In this document: positions 1 through 9,813 of the stretch, piece by piece
How positions within the stretch are numbered: the stretch's first letter is position 1
Layout: every line of letters starts with the position of its first letter
Assembly: GCA_015057605.1 (NCBI GenBank)
Contig: SVDX01000005.1
Span: 1 to 64,000 of the forward strand
DNA length: 64,000 nt
Direction of reading: 5' to 3'
Source of the DNA: Lachnospira sp.
GTDB lineage: Bacteria > Bacillota > Clostridia > Lachnospirales > Lachnospiraceae
Notes under the pieces: generated by a model
What the model was told of the DNA's origin: nothing
The model's database searches: none
Seen by the model: the letters and a program-made list of their open reading frames with translations, nothing else
Program-made: the position numbers and the translations under genes

Positions 1-34
1 CAACACGGGGAGTTTAGCGAAAGCTAATAAATAA

Positions 35-106
35 GGCTCCATGGTCAAGCGGTTAAGACATCGCCCTTTCACGGCGGTAACACGGGTTCGATTCCCGTTG
101 GAGTCA
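35..106 (+). tRNA. tRNA-Glu (TTC)
   Basis: A full cloverleaf can be folded. The 7-bp acceptor stem pairs GGCTCCA with TGGAGTC, with one G-T pair. The T loop reads GGTTCGATTCC and the anticodon is TTC in the loop CTTTCAC. No CCA is encoded. It is followed closely by tRNA-Cys, which has its own promoter-like sequence. Confidence 0.95.
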
Positions 107-117
107 TTTTTTAGCAG

Positions 118-146
118 TTGACGAATAAAAAACTATTCGTTATAAT
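118..146 (+). promoter_or_regulatory. promoter of tRNA-Cys
   Basis: A -35 box TTGACG (118-123) and a perfect -10 box TATAAT (141-146) are separated by exactly 17 bases. They lie 14 bases before the tRNA-Cys gene. This is a strong sigma-A type promoter. Confidence 0.75.
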
Positions 147-159
147 ATAATAGTAATGT

Positions 160-230
160 GGCGTCGTAGCCAAGTGGTAAGGCCCCGGTCTGCAACACCG
201 TCATCACCGGTTCAAATCCGGTCGACGCCT
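160..230 (+). tRNA. tRNA-Cys (GCA)
   Basis: The acceptor stem pairs GGCGTCG with CGACGCC. The anticodon loop CTGCAAC gives GCA, and the T arm reads CCGGTTCAAATCCGG. The length is 71 bases without CCA. It has its own upstream promoter and a downstream hairpin terminator. Confidence 0.95.
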
Positions 231-232
231 TT

Positions 233-265
233 AAAAGAATCTCTGTGTAGAGGTTCTTTTTTTAT
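233..265 (+). terminator. terminator after tRNA-Cys
   Basis: A 9-bp stem (AGAATCTCT with AGAGGTTCT, one G-T pair) is followed by a run of seven T. It ends the tRNA transcript. Confidence 0.7.
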
Positions 266-273
266 TATATAAA

Positions 274-312
274 AGAAGTGCCAGCAGATATTATCTGTTG
301 ACACTTCTTATT
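274..312 (-). terminator. terminator of the minus-strand zinc-ribbon gene
   Basis: A long inverted repeat (AAGAAGTGCCAGCAGATA against TATCTGTTGACACTTCTT) is followed on the minus strand by a T-rich stretch. It sits just past the stop of the gene ending at 347. Confidence 0.6.
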
Positions 313-346
313 TATATTAAGGAGCAATAATTAAATCATAATTTAA

Positions 347-2173
347 CTATTGTGTTTTCCCGCAGTTAGGACAAAAATGCGATGTAGCTGGCATTCTTAC
401 TCCACATTCCTTACATATTACTGATGAAGGAGCTGCAGCCATATTAGTATTTATAAATGTAACAAGATTTCTTACTACTGAAATTGCATTAACGATTTGG
501 TTCTTGTCGCATTTAAATGGAATAGCAAATTCTTCTGATGAAGTTTGAATAAGCATTACAAAATTTAAAAGCTTCTTTGTGTATGTAACATTTCTTATGT
601 CGCGGATTGTAATAGGACTGTTAGGATATGCCTTTGAATAAAGTCCATTGAGAGTCATAAAGAATCCGTCGTCTCCACCACCATCCATGAGGATAAGAGG
701 AAGTTCATATTTCATACGATTCTGAGCATAAACTCTTGTAGCCTGATTTACCTTGTTAGCTAATGCAGGTGAATTTTTAGGTACACCAAAATGAGATAAA
801 TGTAAATTCATAGATGTAAATTGTGATGCTGCATAATCAAGGTATTTTTCGAGCTCCTTATTTTTAAGCTCAATCTTTAAGTCTTCGATTTTAGTTGTGT
901 ATTTTTCAAGAAGAGCTTCTGATAAATTCATTTCCTTGATTTCTTCTTGAATTTCTTCTAATCTGTTAAAATCATATTGTGCAAGATCACCATATTTATC
1001 TGTTATAAGTGATTCTTCTGCGCCAACAAGCTTATCTGTAAGCTTTTCAATGTACGGATTTACATTTATTGGTTTAAGATTTTGAGCCTTTAAAGAAGAA
1101 ATAAGACTTTGTAATTTCGCTGCATCAAATGATTCATAGCCCTTACAAACAAAGTTCAAATACTGGATTTCCATATCGTTGATACGATTAACTACAGTTA
1201 AGAAATATGGTTGTACAAGGTCTGTATTAGTGTATGTATTTAATTGCTTTAATAAAAGTGCTAATTCTTCTTTTGTAAGCTGGTTGATATTTGAACAAAG
1301 TACTTCTAATTCTTTTGCTGTATTTTCTTTAATTGCAACTGTAATCTTTTCGTCGTATGAGCGAATATTACTTGGCTTTAGTGATAATGTTGCAAGTTCT
1401 TTCTTTAAATTTTCAAGATCATACACTGACATATCAGCATAGCCTTCGCATTTTTCATCAAGTATTGCAAGCTCAAGTTCATCAACTCTATGCTCTGCTT
1501 TTACAAGACATTCTGAAACAAGATTGTTATCATTAATCTCTGATAATAATTTTTTGAATTCAACAATATCTTCAAGTGACATTGTTGGAATGCGTGAAAT
1601 TGATGATTTAACAGCTTGAAGCTTTAAGTTATATTTTGCTTCGTTTAGGATAAGAGTATATTTGCTGATTAAATCTTCAGGATATTCACCTGACTCATAG
1701 ATTGCTGTAAATTCTTCTTCTACAACCTCGAACTCGTCAGCATCTTTATTATTTACATTTTGGAAAAGCTGTTCTAACTTATCATTCTTTGCATATCTGT
1801 CAGCCTTCTCAAAAAACTGGTTGTATTCAAGCATATTGTCCGGATTGTAATTGGCAGCGAGTACTTTTGAATGAACAAGGTTTAAATCTTCAAGATTCAT
1901 ACCAACTAAAGTTCCGCCTAAGTTGCCTAATTCACGTTTTTCTACTTCGTTAAGTGCATCATTAAGATTCATCTTATAGCATGTAATGATACTTGCCATA
2001 TAATCTTTGCCAATTGAATCTAAATGATTATCAAGCTCAATCATTTCATTTCGGTTAAGTGTTTCTAATTTTTCGAAACGTGACTTTAAATCAGCATCAA
2101 TAGACATTGCATCATTCATTGTAGCTTCGTCTTCAAAGATGATTCCTCTGTAAATAAATTGATTTTCTTCCAT
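347..2173 (-). CDS. coiled-coil protein with C-terminal zinc ribbon
   Basis: I do not recognise a named family for the whole 608-residue protein. The start at 2173 (MEENQF) is chosen because a GGAGG stands 8 bases before it; the open frame runs 39 codons further upstream through AT-rich sequence without a site. The first ~480 residues are charged and helical, with many repeated short helix-turn stretches. A compact domain near 500-585, rich in strands and ending in a helix, could be a PH-like fold. The last 22 residues form a zinc ribbon with two CxxC pairs (CKEC and CPNC). There is no signal peptide, so it is probably cytoplasmic. It is transcribed alone, divergently from rpsF. A regulatory or scaffold role is only a guess. 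Confidence 0.7.
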   Translation of the reverse strand: MEENQFIYRGIIFEDEATMNDAMSIDADLKSRFEKLETLNRNEMIELDNHLDSIGKDYMASIITCYKMNLNDALNEVEKRELGNLGGTLVGMNLEDLNLVHSKVLAANYNPDNMLEYNQFFEKADRYAKNDKLEQLFQNVNNKDADEFEVVEEEFTAIYESGEYPEDLISKYTLILNEAKYNLKLQAVKSSISRIPTMSLEDIVEFKKLLSEINDNNLVSECLVKAEHRVDELELAILDEKCEGYADMSVYDLENLKKELATLSLKPSNIRSYDEKITVAIKENTAKELEVLCSNINQLTKEELALLLKQLNTYTNTDLVQPYFLTVVNRINDMEIQYLNFVCKGYESFDAAKLQSLISSLKAQNLKPINVNPYIEKLTDKLVGAEESLITDKYGDLAQYDFNRLEEIQEEIKEMNLSEALLEKYTTKIEDLKIELKNKELEKYLDYAASQFTSMNLHLSHFGVPKNSPALANKVNQATRVYAQNRMKYELPLILMDGGGDDGFFMTLNGLYSKAYPNSPITIRDIRNVTYTKKLLNFVMLIQTSSEEFAIPFKCDKNQIVNAISVVRNLVTFINTNMAAAPSSVICKECGVRMPATSHFCPNCGKTQ

Positions 2174-2278
2174 AAAGAAACCTCCCAATACATAATATAG
2201 AATATGATACCATATTAATGTAGAAAAATAAATGAAAAAATAAAAAAAAGATAAAAAAAACAAAAAATAAAAAAAGCC

Positions 2279-2307
2279 TTGCAAATGCATTTGCTATATG
2301 TTAAAAT
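2279..2307 (+). promoter_or_regulatory. promoter of the rpsF-ssb-rpsR operon
   Basis: The -35 box TTGCAA (2279-2284) and -10 box TAAAAT (2302-2307) are 17 bases apart, with TG one base before the -10 (extended -10). The leader then carries a hairpin, CTTCGA/TCGAAG (2339-2355), shortly before the ribosome binding site. That hairpin could take part in S6:S18 autoregulation, but I cannot identify the known motif with certainty. Confidence 0.55.
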
Positions 2308-2388
2308 CATTATTCGTGATATATTATTTATCCTTGCTCTTCGAGTGTTTCGAAGGGCCATTATGACCAGAAGGAGGTGCGATGAAGC

Positions 2389-2676
2389 ATGAACAAGTAT
2401 GAATTAGCAATTATTGTTAGTGCGAAAGTCGAAGATGAAGCTAGAGCTAATACAATCGAAAAAGTAAAAGAATATATTACTCGTTTCGGTGGTACAGTTA
2501 CTAACGTTGATGAATGGGGTAAGAAGAGATTAGCTTACGAAATTCAGAAGATGAAAGAAGCTTTCTACTACTTTATTCAATTCGAATCAGATGCAACATG
2601 CCCAGCGGAAGTTGAAAACAACGTTCGTATTATGGAAGATGTTATCAGATTCTTATGCGTTAAGCAGGAAGCTTAA
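2389..2676 (+). CDS. rpsF: 30S ribosomal protein S6
   Basis: This 95-residue protein matches S6 over its whole length: the opening MNKYELAIIVSA, the central stretch VDEWGKKRLAYEIQK, and the closing strand with VRIMEDVIRFLCVK. S6 binds 16S rRNA as a partner of S18 in the small-subunit platform. The ATG follows AAGGAGG by 9 bases. It heads the conserved order rpsF-ssb-rpsR, with ssb 62 bases downstream. Confidence 0.97.
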   Translation: MNKYELAIIVSAKVEDEARANTIEKVKEYITRFGGTVTNVDEWGKKRLAYEIQKMKEAFYYFIQFESDATCPAEVENNVRIMEDVIRFLCVKQEA

Positions 2677-2738
2677 TTAGCCCAAGCTTTTGAATTGAAC
2701 TCTGCAATTAACAAGTTTAATAGAAAAGAGGAGTTTAC

Positions 2739-3182
2739 ATGAACAAAGTTATTTTAATGGGAAGATTAACAAGAGATCCAGAAGTACGTTATTCAAGCGG
2801 AGAACGTGCAATGGCTGTAGCAAGATATACATTAGCAGTAGACAGAAGAAGAGGTCGTTCTAATGATGATTCTCAACCTACTGCAGACTTTATTACATGC
2901 GTAGCTTTTGATAAAGCAGCAGAATTTGCTGAGAAGTATTTACATCAGGGAACTAAGATGTTAGTTACAGGTAGAATACAAACAGGAAGCTATACTAACA
3001 AAGACGGTCAAAAAGTATACACTACAGAAGTAATGATTGAAGAACAAGAATTTGCTGAAAGCAAATCAAACGCAGGCGGAGATTATACTCCGGCAAGTAG
3101 ACCAACACCAAGCGCTTCGGTGGGAGACGGTTTTATGAATATTCCAGATGGAGTAGAGGATGAAGGTTTACCATTTCAATAG
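2739..3182 (+). CDS. ssb: single-stranded DNA-binding protein
   Basis: This 147-residue protein has the bacterial SSB OB fold over about residues 1-108 (opening MNKVILMGRLTRDPEVRY, then YTLAVDRR and DFITCVAFDKAAEFAEKYL). A disordered linker follows, then the acidic tip that recruits replication and repair partners; here it reads EDEGLPFQ, with one extra Gln after the usual terminal Phe. It coats single-stranded DNA as a tetramer. It lies between rpsF and rpsR, and rpsR begins 24 bases after its stop. Confidence 0.96.
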   Translation: MNKVILMGRLTRDPEVRYSSGERAMAVARYTLAVDRRRGRSNDDSQPTADFITCVAFDKAAEFAEKYLHQGTKMLVTGRIQTGSYTNKDGQKVYTTEVMIEEQEFAESKSNAGGDYTPASRPTPSASVGDGFMNIPDGVEDEGLPFQ

Positions 3183-3206
3183 ACTATATAGGAGGTAAAC
3201 ACTGTT

Positions 3207-3476
3207 ATGTCAAATGTAAAAGAAAAGAACGACAAAATGGATATGGGTATGAAGAAGAGACCTATTCGCAGAAGAAAGAAAGTATGCGTATTTTGTGGTG
3301 ATAAGAACAGTACAATAGATTACAAAGATGTTAACAAGTTAAAGAGATATGTATCTGAAAGAGGCAAGATTCTTCCAAGAAGAATTACAGGTAACTGTGC
3401 TAAGCATCAAAGAGCTCTTACAGTAGCTGTTAAGAGAGCAAGACACATCGCTTTAATGCCATACACATTAGACTAA
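3207..3476 (+). CDS. rpsR: 30S ribosomal protein S18
   Basis: This 89-residue protein carries the S18 core [20 protein letters not shown] and [24 protein letters not shown]. The CVFC pair near residue 28 together with the later C and H suggests the zinc-binding version of S18. The N-terminal 20 residues are charged and longer than in short S18 forms. It is the last gene of the rpsF-ssb-rpsR operon. Its final codons were copied downstream into a tandem 88-bp repeat that contains the terminator. Confidence 0.97.
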   Translation: MSNVKEKNDKMDMGMKKRPIRRRKKVCVFCGDKNSTIDYKDVNKLKRYVSERGKILPRRITGNCAKHQRALTVAVKRARHIALMPYTLD

Positions 3477-3680
3477 TAAAGATATTACAAGCCTCGCGGT
3501 TAAGCGAGGCTTTTTTACGCGATGTGTCTCGACAATCGCTTTAATGCCATACACATTAGACTAATAAAGATATTACAAGCCTCGCGATTATGCGAGGCTT
3601 TTTTACGCGATGTGTCTCGACAATCGCTTTAATACGATTAATAAAGATATTACAAGCCTCGCGATTATGCGAGGCTTTTT
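3447..3680 (+). repeat. tandem repeat with three rpsR terminators
   Basis: An 88-bp unit starts inside the last codons of rpsR (3447-3534). It is repeated at 3535-3622 and again, shortened, from 3623. Each unit carries the same terminator: GCCTCGCG, a 4-base loop, CGCGAGGC-type stem and T run (3491-3516, 3579-3604, 3656-3681). The second and third loops read ATTA/T instead of GTTA. The repeat therefore stacks three strong terminators behind the ribosomal operon. Confidence 0.9.
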
Positions 3681-3693
3681 TCTCATAAAATAC

Positions 3694-3722
3694 TTGCTTG
3701 AAGCCTTAATATTAGGTATACT
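3694..3722 (+). promoter_or_regulatory. promoter of the BMP/histidine-kinase operon
   Basis: The -35 box TTGCTT (3694-3699) and -10 box TATACT (3717-3722) are separated by 17 bases. They stand 55 bases before the first gene and just beyond the triple terminator. Confidence 0.6.
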
Positions 3723-3776
3723 ATTTTTAAGTATAAAGTTTTGCTAAAATAATAATAAATTTACGGAGAGTTGCCA

Positions 3777-4868
3777 ATGAAGAAGATATTTATCATAGCA
3801 GGAATTATATTTATTGCTATTATCGTAGGAATATTTGTTATTAATATATATGAAGCTGATACAAAGGTTACTGATGAAACCACAAGAGTTGGTTTGATTA
3901 TGAACGGCAGTGCTAAGGATGGCAACTGGAGCCAGTCTCATTACGAGGGACTTTCTTTAACTGCGACGGAGCTTAATCTTGAAATTATTTATAGAGAAAA
4001 TGTAGCAGAGGACGAAGTTCTTTCAGTTATAGACCAAATGGTTTCTAATGGCTGTAAGATTATTATTGCCAATTCAATTGGATTTGGTGATGGTATTTCT
4101 AAGGCGGCTGAAAAGTATCCTGAGATATATTTTTATCATGCAACTGGTGTTGGAGAGGCTAAAAACCTTACAACATATTTTGGCAGAATGTATCAAATGC
4201 GTTATTTGTGCGGAATTGTGGCAGGACTACAGACGGATACGGATGAGATTGGTTACGTGGCGACATTTCCAATATCAGAGGTTAACCGTGGTATTAATGC
4301 ATTTACTTTAGGAGTAAAAAGCGTTAATCCTGATGCGAAAGTATATGTGAAATGGACTGATTCATGGACTGATGATACTGTGACTGCACAAAAAACTAAG
4401 GAATTACTTGAGTCACATAATATAGATGTTGTTACTATGCATTCAGACTCGCTTGAGGTTCTTAGAATAGCAGAAGAAAAAAATGTATATTCAATCGGAT
4501 ACAATGTAGACAACTCTAAGCAGTATCCAAATACATTTTTAACTGCGGCAGTTTGGGATTGGGAAAAATTTTATACACCAAATATACTAAAATGTTTGCA
4601 GGGAAAATTTGAAGGACACCATTATTGGGAAGGTGTAGAGACAGGAATAGTGTCAATGGCACCATTTTCTCAAAAGATAAAGCCTGGAATTAAGGAAGCG
4701 GTTAACAAGGAAATTAACAGGATGAGCCAGGGAACCTTCGATGTATTTTATGGACCGATAACGGATACCAGTGGAGTGTTGCGTGTATCAGAATATGAAA
4801 GCATGACGGATAATATAATGTTAAATAAATTTGACTGGTATGTAGAAGGAGTGGTAATTGATGAATGA
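3777..4868 (+). CDS. membrane-anchored BMP-family binding protein
   Basis: This is a 363-residue protein of the BMP/PnrA (Med-like) periplasmic-binding fold, whose known members bind nucleosides. Residues 3-25 form one hydrophobic helix with no lipobox Cys, so it appears tethered to the outside of the membrane by an uncleaved anchor. The binding domain follows ([69 protein letters not shown]). The ATG at 3777 is chosen because GGAGAG lies six bases before it. Its stop overlaps the next gene, a close paralogue, and no transporter permease or ATPase follows. In this setting it may act as a sensor input for the histidine kinase rather than in import; that is inference. Confidence 0.85.
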   Translation: MKKIFIIAGIIFIAIIVGIFVINIYEADTKVTDETTRVGLIMNGSAKDGNWSQSHYEGLSLTATELNLEIIYRENVAEDEVLSVIDQMVSNGCKIIIANSIGFGDGISKAAEKYPEIYFYHATGVGEAKNLTTYFGRMYQMRYLCGIVAGLQTDTDEIGYVATFPISEVNRGINAFTLGVKSVNPDAKVYVKWTDSWTDDTVTAQKTKELLESHNIDVVTMHSDSLEVLRIAEEKNVYSIGYNVDNSKQYPNTFLTAAVWDWEKFYTPNILKCLQGKFEGHHYWEGVETGIVSMAPFSQKIKPGIKEAVNKEINRMSQGTFDVFYGPITDTSGVLRVSEYESMTDNIMLNKFDWYVEGVVIDE

Positions 4869-5958
4869 TAAAAAATTTCAAAGGTTACTTATAATATTAG
4901 GAATATTAGTTGCTGTGATAATTGCTGTTATTATAGTGACATTTGGATATAAAAAGGACACAAAAACTAAAATTGGTTTGATTATAACAGGAAGCATAGA
5001 TGACGATGGTTGGAATGGCGTACATTATGAAGGCGTTAAAAATGCCTGTAAGGATTTAGATGCCAAGCTTTTAGTTAAAGAAAATGTTAAAGAGGATAAA
5101 GAGTCCTGCGAAAAAGCAATAAATGATCTTATTAAAGAAGGCGCCACTATGATAATCTTATCAAGCTATGAGTATCCAAAGCTTGCTAAGGATGCGGTTC
5201 AAAAGAATCCAGATATAGCATTTTATGGAATCTCGGCTGAGGTATATACGAAGAATATGACATCGTATTTTGGAAGAATGTATCAGGCAAGATATTTAGC
5301 AGGTGTTTTAGCTGGCTTAAAAACAGAAAATGGTAACGTTGGTTATGTGGCCGCTATGCCTAATGTAGAGGTTAATCGAGGCATAAATGCATTTACACTT
5401 GGAGTAAAAAGCGTTAATCCTGATGCAAGTGTAAATGTTATATGGACTGGAACATGGGATGATAAGGATAAAGAGATTAAGGCAACCAAGGACTTAGTAA
5501 ATAATAAAAATGTAGATGTGATAACCTGTCATCAAAATCAGCAAAATGTAGTAAATGAGGCTGACAGATTAGGCATATATTCAATAGGATATAATGAGGA
5601 AACAAAAGGACTTTCAGATAAATATTTAACTGCATCAGTGTGGGACTGGGAGAACTTGTACAATCAGATAATCAGAGAATTTATGCAGGGCAAGGGCAAT
5701 ACAGTGCAACGTCACTGGTTTGGAATTGAAACAGGTGTAATTAAGCTTTCGCCATATTCTGCGAAGGTTACGGATGCAGAAAAAGCACAGATTGAACAGA
5801 TTAAAGCAGAAATGCTTGCAGGTAAAAATGTATTTTCGGGCATCATTTATGATACAGAAGGAAAAATGCGTTGTAACGAAGGTGAATCGATAAGTGACGA
5901 GATACTTCTTGGCAAACTCGATTGGTATGTTGACGGAGTGGTAATGTATGAAGAATAA
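4861..5958 (+). CDS. second membrane-anchored BMP-family binding protein
   Basis: This 365-residue paralogue of the preceding gene shares its architecture: an N-terminal anchor helix (about residues 9-29, no lipobox) and then the BMP fold ([81 protein letters not shown]). Its ATG overlaps the stop of the first copy, and its end overlaps the histidine-kinase start by 11 bases, so translation is probably coupled. Both copies end in a (F/L)DWYV(E/D)GVV stretch. The pair probably arose by tandem duplication and may bind related ligands. Confidence 0.85.
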   Translation: MNDKKFQRLLIILGILVAVIIAVIIVTFGYKKDTKTKIGLIITGSIDDDGWNGVHYEGVKNACKDLDAKLLVKENVKEDKESCEKAINDLIKEGATMIILSSYEYPKLAKDAVQKNPDIAFYGISAEVYTKNMTSYFGRMYQARYLAGVLAGLKTENGNVGYVAAMPNVEVNRGINAFTLGVKSVNPDASVNVIWTGTWDDKDKEIKATKDLVNNKNVDVITCHQNQQNVVNEADRLGIYSIGYNEETKGLSDKYLTASVWDWENLYNQIIREFMQGKGNTVQRHWFGIETGVIKLSPYSAKVTDAEKAQIEQIKAEMLAGKNVFSGIIYDTEGKMRCNEGESISDEILLGKLDWYVDGVVMYEE

Positions 5959-8449
5959 AATAAAAATTAAAAATACAATACTCATAATATTAATAGGCTT
6001 TTTAGTAATGATAGTCGTATTTCTTGCGATGTGGAGCAAAATGCAAAAAATCATCAATGAGCAGGTTGAACATCACGTAGCTGAGCAGGGACGAATGCTT
6101 TCAAAGACCATTGACAACAGTTTTGCAGATGAACTAAAGCTATTAAATGAAATAACAGCATTTGTTAACATAGACAATGGAAGCCTTGAGCAATTCCTAA
6201 ATAAGGAAGATGGCGTATCTTATGGTGTGCTTGGTATTAATGGCAAGGCATACGAAGGAGAAAGCATTGCCATTAATGAATATGATGCGATTTTTCAGGC
6301 TGTACACGGCAATATTTCCGTAAGCTGTGGTAAGAACAATACAGTAATGTTTGCGGTTCCGGTATACAGTGGTGAAAATGTAAAATATGTACTTTACAAA
6401 TTGTATGATAGTGAAGTGTTGGCAAGAAAGCTTGATTTAAGCTGTTATGGCGATAAGGGTCAATGTATTGTAAGTGACATAGATGGAAATATAGTCATTA
6501 AGGAAGCAGACGCTTTAATAGATAAAGCATTTTTTGAAAATAAAGATAATATAGAAGGCTATGCTAAAATTAGTGATAAAATGAATATAAGCTCAAATGC
6601 GGCAGCAAGAGAGAAAAGCAGCTACGGTGATAATGTTTTATTTGCAGCTGAAACAAGCTATCCTGGCATATACGTAAGAGGTTATATTCCCGCGTCCGAG
6701 GTAACTGGCGAAATATCACTGATTATACCTTTGGTATTGTGGTGTTTTGGTCTTTTATGGTTATTGTTAGTAATAGTTACACTATATCTTATGGTGGCAG
6801 AGAAAAAGGCAGAAGAAAGTGAAGAATTTTTACAGGCAAAGCTTATTGCAGAGAAAGCAAATCAGGCAAAGAGCGAATTTCTTGCAAATATGTCACATGA
6901 AATTAGAACACCTATTAATGCCGTAATAGGTATGAATGAGATGATTTTACGTGAGAGCGAGGATAAAGAAGTTTTAGGTTATGCATCTAATATAGAAAGT
7001 GCGAGTAAAAACCTATTGGCAATTATCAACGATATACTTGATTTTTCAAAGATAGAATCTGGAAAAATGGAAATATTTGAAACTAATTACAAATTAGGAG
7101 AGCTTCTTAATGATGTAGTAACTATGACAGAGCTAAAAGCAGAAGGAAAGGGCTTAAAGTACGAGCTTGATATAGATGAGAATATTCCAGATGAGTTATA
7201 TGGCGACGAAAATAGAATAAAGCAGATTATAATAAACCTTTTAAATAATGCAATAAAATACACGGAAAAAGGTAAGGTAAAGCTTAAAGTAACGGGAGAT
7301 GTATCAGAGAATAACGAAACCGTAGCATTAAAACTTATCGTTGAAGATACCGGTATTGGCATAGAAAAAGAAAAGATTCCAAGTCTGTTTGAGGAATTTC
7401 AACGTCTTGATTTAGAAAAGAATAGAAATATCGAAGGAACAGGATTAGGGCTTGCTATTACGAGTAATCTCGCAGTAATGATGGGTGGTAAAATTGAGGT
7501 TGATAGTGAGTATGGAAAAGGCTCAACATTTACCTGTCATCTGGAGCAGAGAATTGTAAATGTGGCTCCGATTGGGGATTTTGAAAGCAAATATCATGGT
7601 GCAACGAATACAGTACATAAATATGAAGAAAGCTTCACAGCGCCAGATGCAAAGGTGTTAGTTGTTGACGATAATCATATGAACCTTTTGGTTGTTAATA
7701 AGCTTTTAAGCAAGTCATTAATACAGTTAACAGAGGCAACAAGTGGCGAAATGGCGTTAGAGCTTATGCGTAATAACTGTTATGATGTTATATTACTTGA
7801 CCATATGATGCCAGGTATAGATGGAATAGAAACATTAAAAAGAGCTCGCCAAATGCAGGATAACAAAAGCATTAATGCACCGATTATTGCCCTTACGGCA
7901 AATGCCATTTCGGGCGTTAGAGAGCAATATTTGGCAGCAGGCTTTGATGATTACATAAGCAAACCTATCAATGGTCTTACCTTGGAGAATAAGCTTATGA
8001 AATATATTCCACAAAACAAGATTATTATAAGGCAAAGACAGGTAGAGAAAATGGAACTTGTAGAAGAACAAGAGCAAAGTCTTATTAGTGAAAATGTAGG
8101 ACTTCAGTATTGTGGTAACTCTAAGGAACTATATTTAGAAATAATGAAATTATTCGCAGCAAGCTTTAAGGAAAAGCAAGATAAGCTTATGAATAATTTT
8201 AATGATAAGGATTGGAATAATTATACAATCAATATTCACGCACTAAAGGCAAATGCACTTAACATAGGAGCAAAGACATTAGGAGAAGAGTGTCTTAAGC
8301 TTGAGCAGGCAGGTAAAAAGATACGTGCAAATGAGGATGTTACAGAGCACGAAAATATTATAATGGATAATCATTTTGCAGTAATGGAGCTTTATGAAAA
8401 GGTTGTAAATGCAGCAAATGAGTATATTAACAGGGAGGCTGACCAATGA
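5948..8449 (+). CDS. hybrid sensor histidine kinase with receiver and Hpt domains
   Basis: This 833-residue membrane sensor has TM1 at about 9-30, an extracytoplasmic domain of ~225 residues (probably Cache-like) and TM2 at about 258-283. The HisKA domain carries the phospho-acceptor His at 317 (MSHEIRTP). The ATPase domain has an N box ([11 protein letters not shown]), G1 (DTGIGIE) and G2 (GTGLGLAI). A receiver follows with Asp618 (ILLDHMMPG), then an Hpt domain with His764 ([10 protein letters not shown]). The chain allows a His-Asp-His phosphorelay to the next gene, a receiver-GGDEF protein that overlaps it by 4 bases. Two BMP-type proteins overlap upstream and may present ligand to the outer domain. 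The kinase is complete; its signal is unknown. Confidence 0.93.
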   Translation: MKNKIKIKNTILIILIGFLVMIVVFLAMWSKMQKIINEQVEHHVAEQGRMLSKTIDNSFADELKLLNEITAFVNIDNGSLEQFLNKEDGVSYGVLGINGKAYEGESIAINEYDAIFQAVHGNISVSCGKNNTVMFAVPVYSGENVKYVLYKLYDSEVLARKLDLSCYGDKGQCIVSDIDGNIVIKEADALIDKAFFENKDNIEGYAKISDKMNISSNAAAREKSSYGDNVLFAAETSYPGIYVRGYIPASEVTGEISLIIPLVLWCFGLLWLLLVIVTLYLMVAEKKAEESEEFLQAKLIAEKANQAKSEFLANMSHEIRTPINAVIGMNEMILRESEDKEVLGYASNIESASKNLLAIINDILDFSKIESGKMEIFETNYKLGELLNDVVTMTELKAEGKGLKYELDIDENIPDELYGDENRIKQIIINLLNNAIKYTEKGKVKLKVTGDVSENNETVALKLIVEDTGIGIEKEKIPSLFEEFQRLDLEKNRNIEGTGLGLAITSNLAVMMGGKIEVDSEYGKGSTFTCHLEQRIVNVAPIGDFESKYHGATNTVHKYEESFTAPDAKVLVVDDNHMNLLVVNKLLSKSLIQLTEATSGEMALELMRNNCYDVILLDHMMPGIDGIETLKRARQMQDNKSINAPIIALTANAISGVREQYLAAGFDDYISKPINGLTLENKLMKYIPQNKIIIRQRQVEKMELVEEQEQSLISENVGLQYCGNSKELYLEIMKLFAASFKEKQDKLMNNFNDKDWNNYTINIHALKANALNIGAKTLGEECLKLEQAGKKIRANEDVTEHENIIMDNHFAVMELYEKVVNAANEYINREADQ

Positions 8450-9798
8450 AAAAAATTCTTGTAGTTGATGACAATGATTTAAATTGCCTGATGGTAAAAA
8501 ATGCTATACAACAAGAGTACGAAGTATTTATTGTTAATTCGGGAGAGGAGGCTATAAGCTTTCTTGAGCAAGAACTTGTTGATCTTATATTGATGGATAT
8601 AGAAATGCCAAATATGAATGGTATAGAGACTGTTGAAATAATTAAGCAAAATGAGAGACTCTCAAAGATACCAATTATATTTTTAACAGCAGACTCAGAC
8701 CCTGAAACAGAAGCAGGTTGCCTTGCCTGTGGAGGCGATGATTTCATAAGGAAACCATTTGTTCCAATAGTTATGAAAAATAGAATAAGCAGAATAATAG
8801 AGGTTTATGAGCTTAGAAAGGACCTTGAAATTCAGCTTGAAAAAAGAACACATCAAATGGAAAAGGCAACAAAGAAGTCGCTAACGGATGGACTTACAGG
8901 GCTACATAACAGAGCATATCTTGAGAGTAATATACATGATTTACTTGCTAAAGGCACAAAGGGCGCCTTCTTTATGATAGACCTTGATAATTTTAAGAAA
9001 ATGAATGATGAGCATGGTCACATCCTCGGTGACAAAACCTTGCAATTCTTTGCAGAAACTCTAAAGGAATATTCAACAGAGAAGGATATTGTTTGTCGTT
9101 TAGCAGGAGATGAATTTGTAAGCTTTTATCCAGAGCTTACTGACAAGGATATTATCTCAAAGAAAGCTGAAGGCATTATAAAAACATTTTGCAATAAAAT
9201 GGAAGACTTCCAATATGGTGGAATTGTTTCCGTATCAATAGGTATCATTGTTACAGATGGTACAGATGATTATACAAGCCTTTATAACAAGGGAGATAAA
9301 TCACTTTATTATGTTAAAAACAATGGTAAAAATGCATATCATTTTTATGGCGAGCACAACGAAAAGATTAAGCAAGTAAGCACAATAGTAGACCTTGAAT
9401 ATATCAATAAAATTATGCAAAAGGATTTTGGCGAGCAAAAGGGTATGTTTAACTTAGCCTATGATGAGTTCAAAAAGATATATAACTTTATTTCAAGAAA
9501 TGTAGAGAGAAAAGAACAAAAAGCACAGATGCTTTTATTTACAATTGATGTCATAAATACTTCACTTACAGTAGAAGTAGAAAGCATTATGGAGCAGTGG
9601 GAAAAATCTCTTGCAACCTCTCTTAGAACCGTTGATACAGGTACAAGATACAGTAGTAGCCAGTATATGATGATTCTTTTAGATACTGACCTTGAAAATG
9701 GTAAAATGGTTGCTAATAGAGTTATAGATAATTTCTTTAGAGAGAATGCTATATTAGTAAATGATATAGCAATCAGATATGATATACAAACTATATAA
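8446..9798 (+). CDS. response regulator with diguanylate cyclase domain
   Basis: This 450-residue protein begins with a receiver ([10 protein letters not shown]; phospho-acceptor in LILMDIEMP, residue ~51; lysine in FIRKPF). A coiled linker leads to a GGDEF domain ([16 protein letters not shown]; active-site loop AGDEF in [11 protein letters not shown]), which makes c-di-GMP from two GTP. Residues ~310-450 look like a second, degenerate GGDEF-like fold: LLFTIDV and a [12 protein letters not shown] stretch where the active-site loop would be. The start overlaps the histidine kinase by 4 bases, so it is the probable relay output. It links this sensory operon to the c-di-GMP pool, which the HD-GYP protein at 44.9 kb may degrade. 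Confidence 0.92.
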   Translation: MKKILVVDDNDLNCLMVKNAIQQEYEVFIVNSGEEAISFLEQELVDLILMDIEMPNMNGIETVEIIKQNERLSKIPIIFLTADSDPETEAGCLACGGDDFIRKPFVPIVMKNRISRIIEVYELRKDLEIQLEKRTHQMEKATKKSLTDGLTGLHNRAYLESNIHDLLAKGTKGAFFMIDLDNFKKMNDEHGHILGDKTLQFFAETLKEYSTEKDIVCRLAGDEFVSFYPELTDKDIISKKAEGIIKTFCNKMEDFQYGGIVSVSIGIIVTDGTDDYTSLYNKGDKSLYYVKNNGKNAYHFYGEHNEKIKQVSTIVDLEYINKIMQKDFGEQKGMFNLAYDEFKKIYNFISRNVERKEQKAQMLLFTIDVINTSLTVEVESIMEQWEKSLATSLRTVDTGTRYSSSQYMMILLDTDLENGKMVANRVIDNFFRENAILVNDIAIRYDIQTI

Positions 9799-9813
9799 GA
9801 AGAGCGTGATTTT

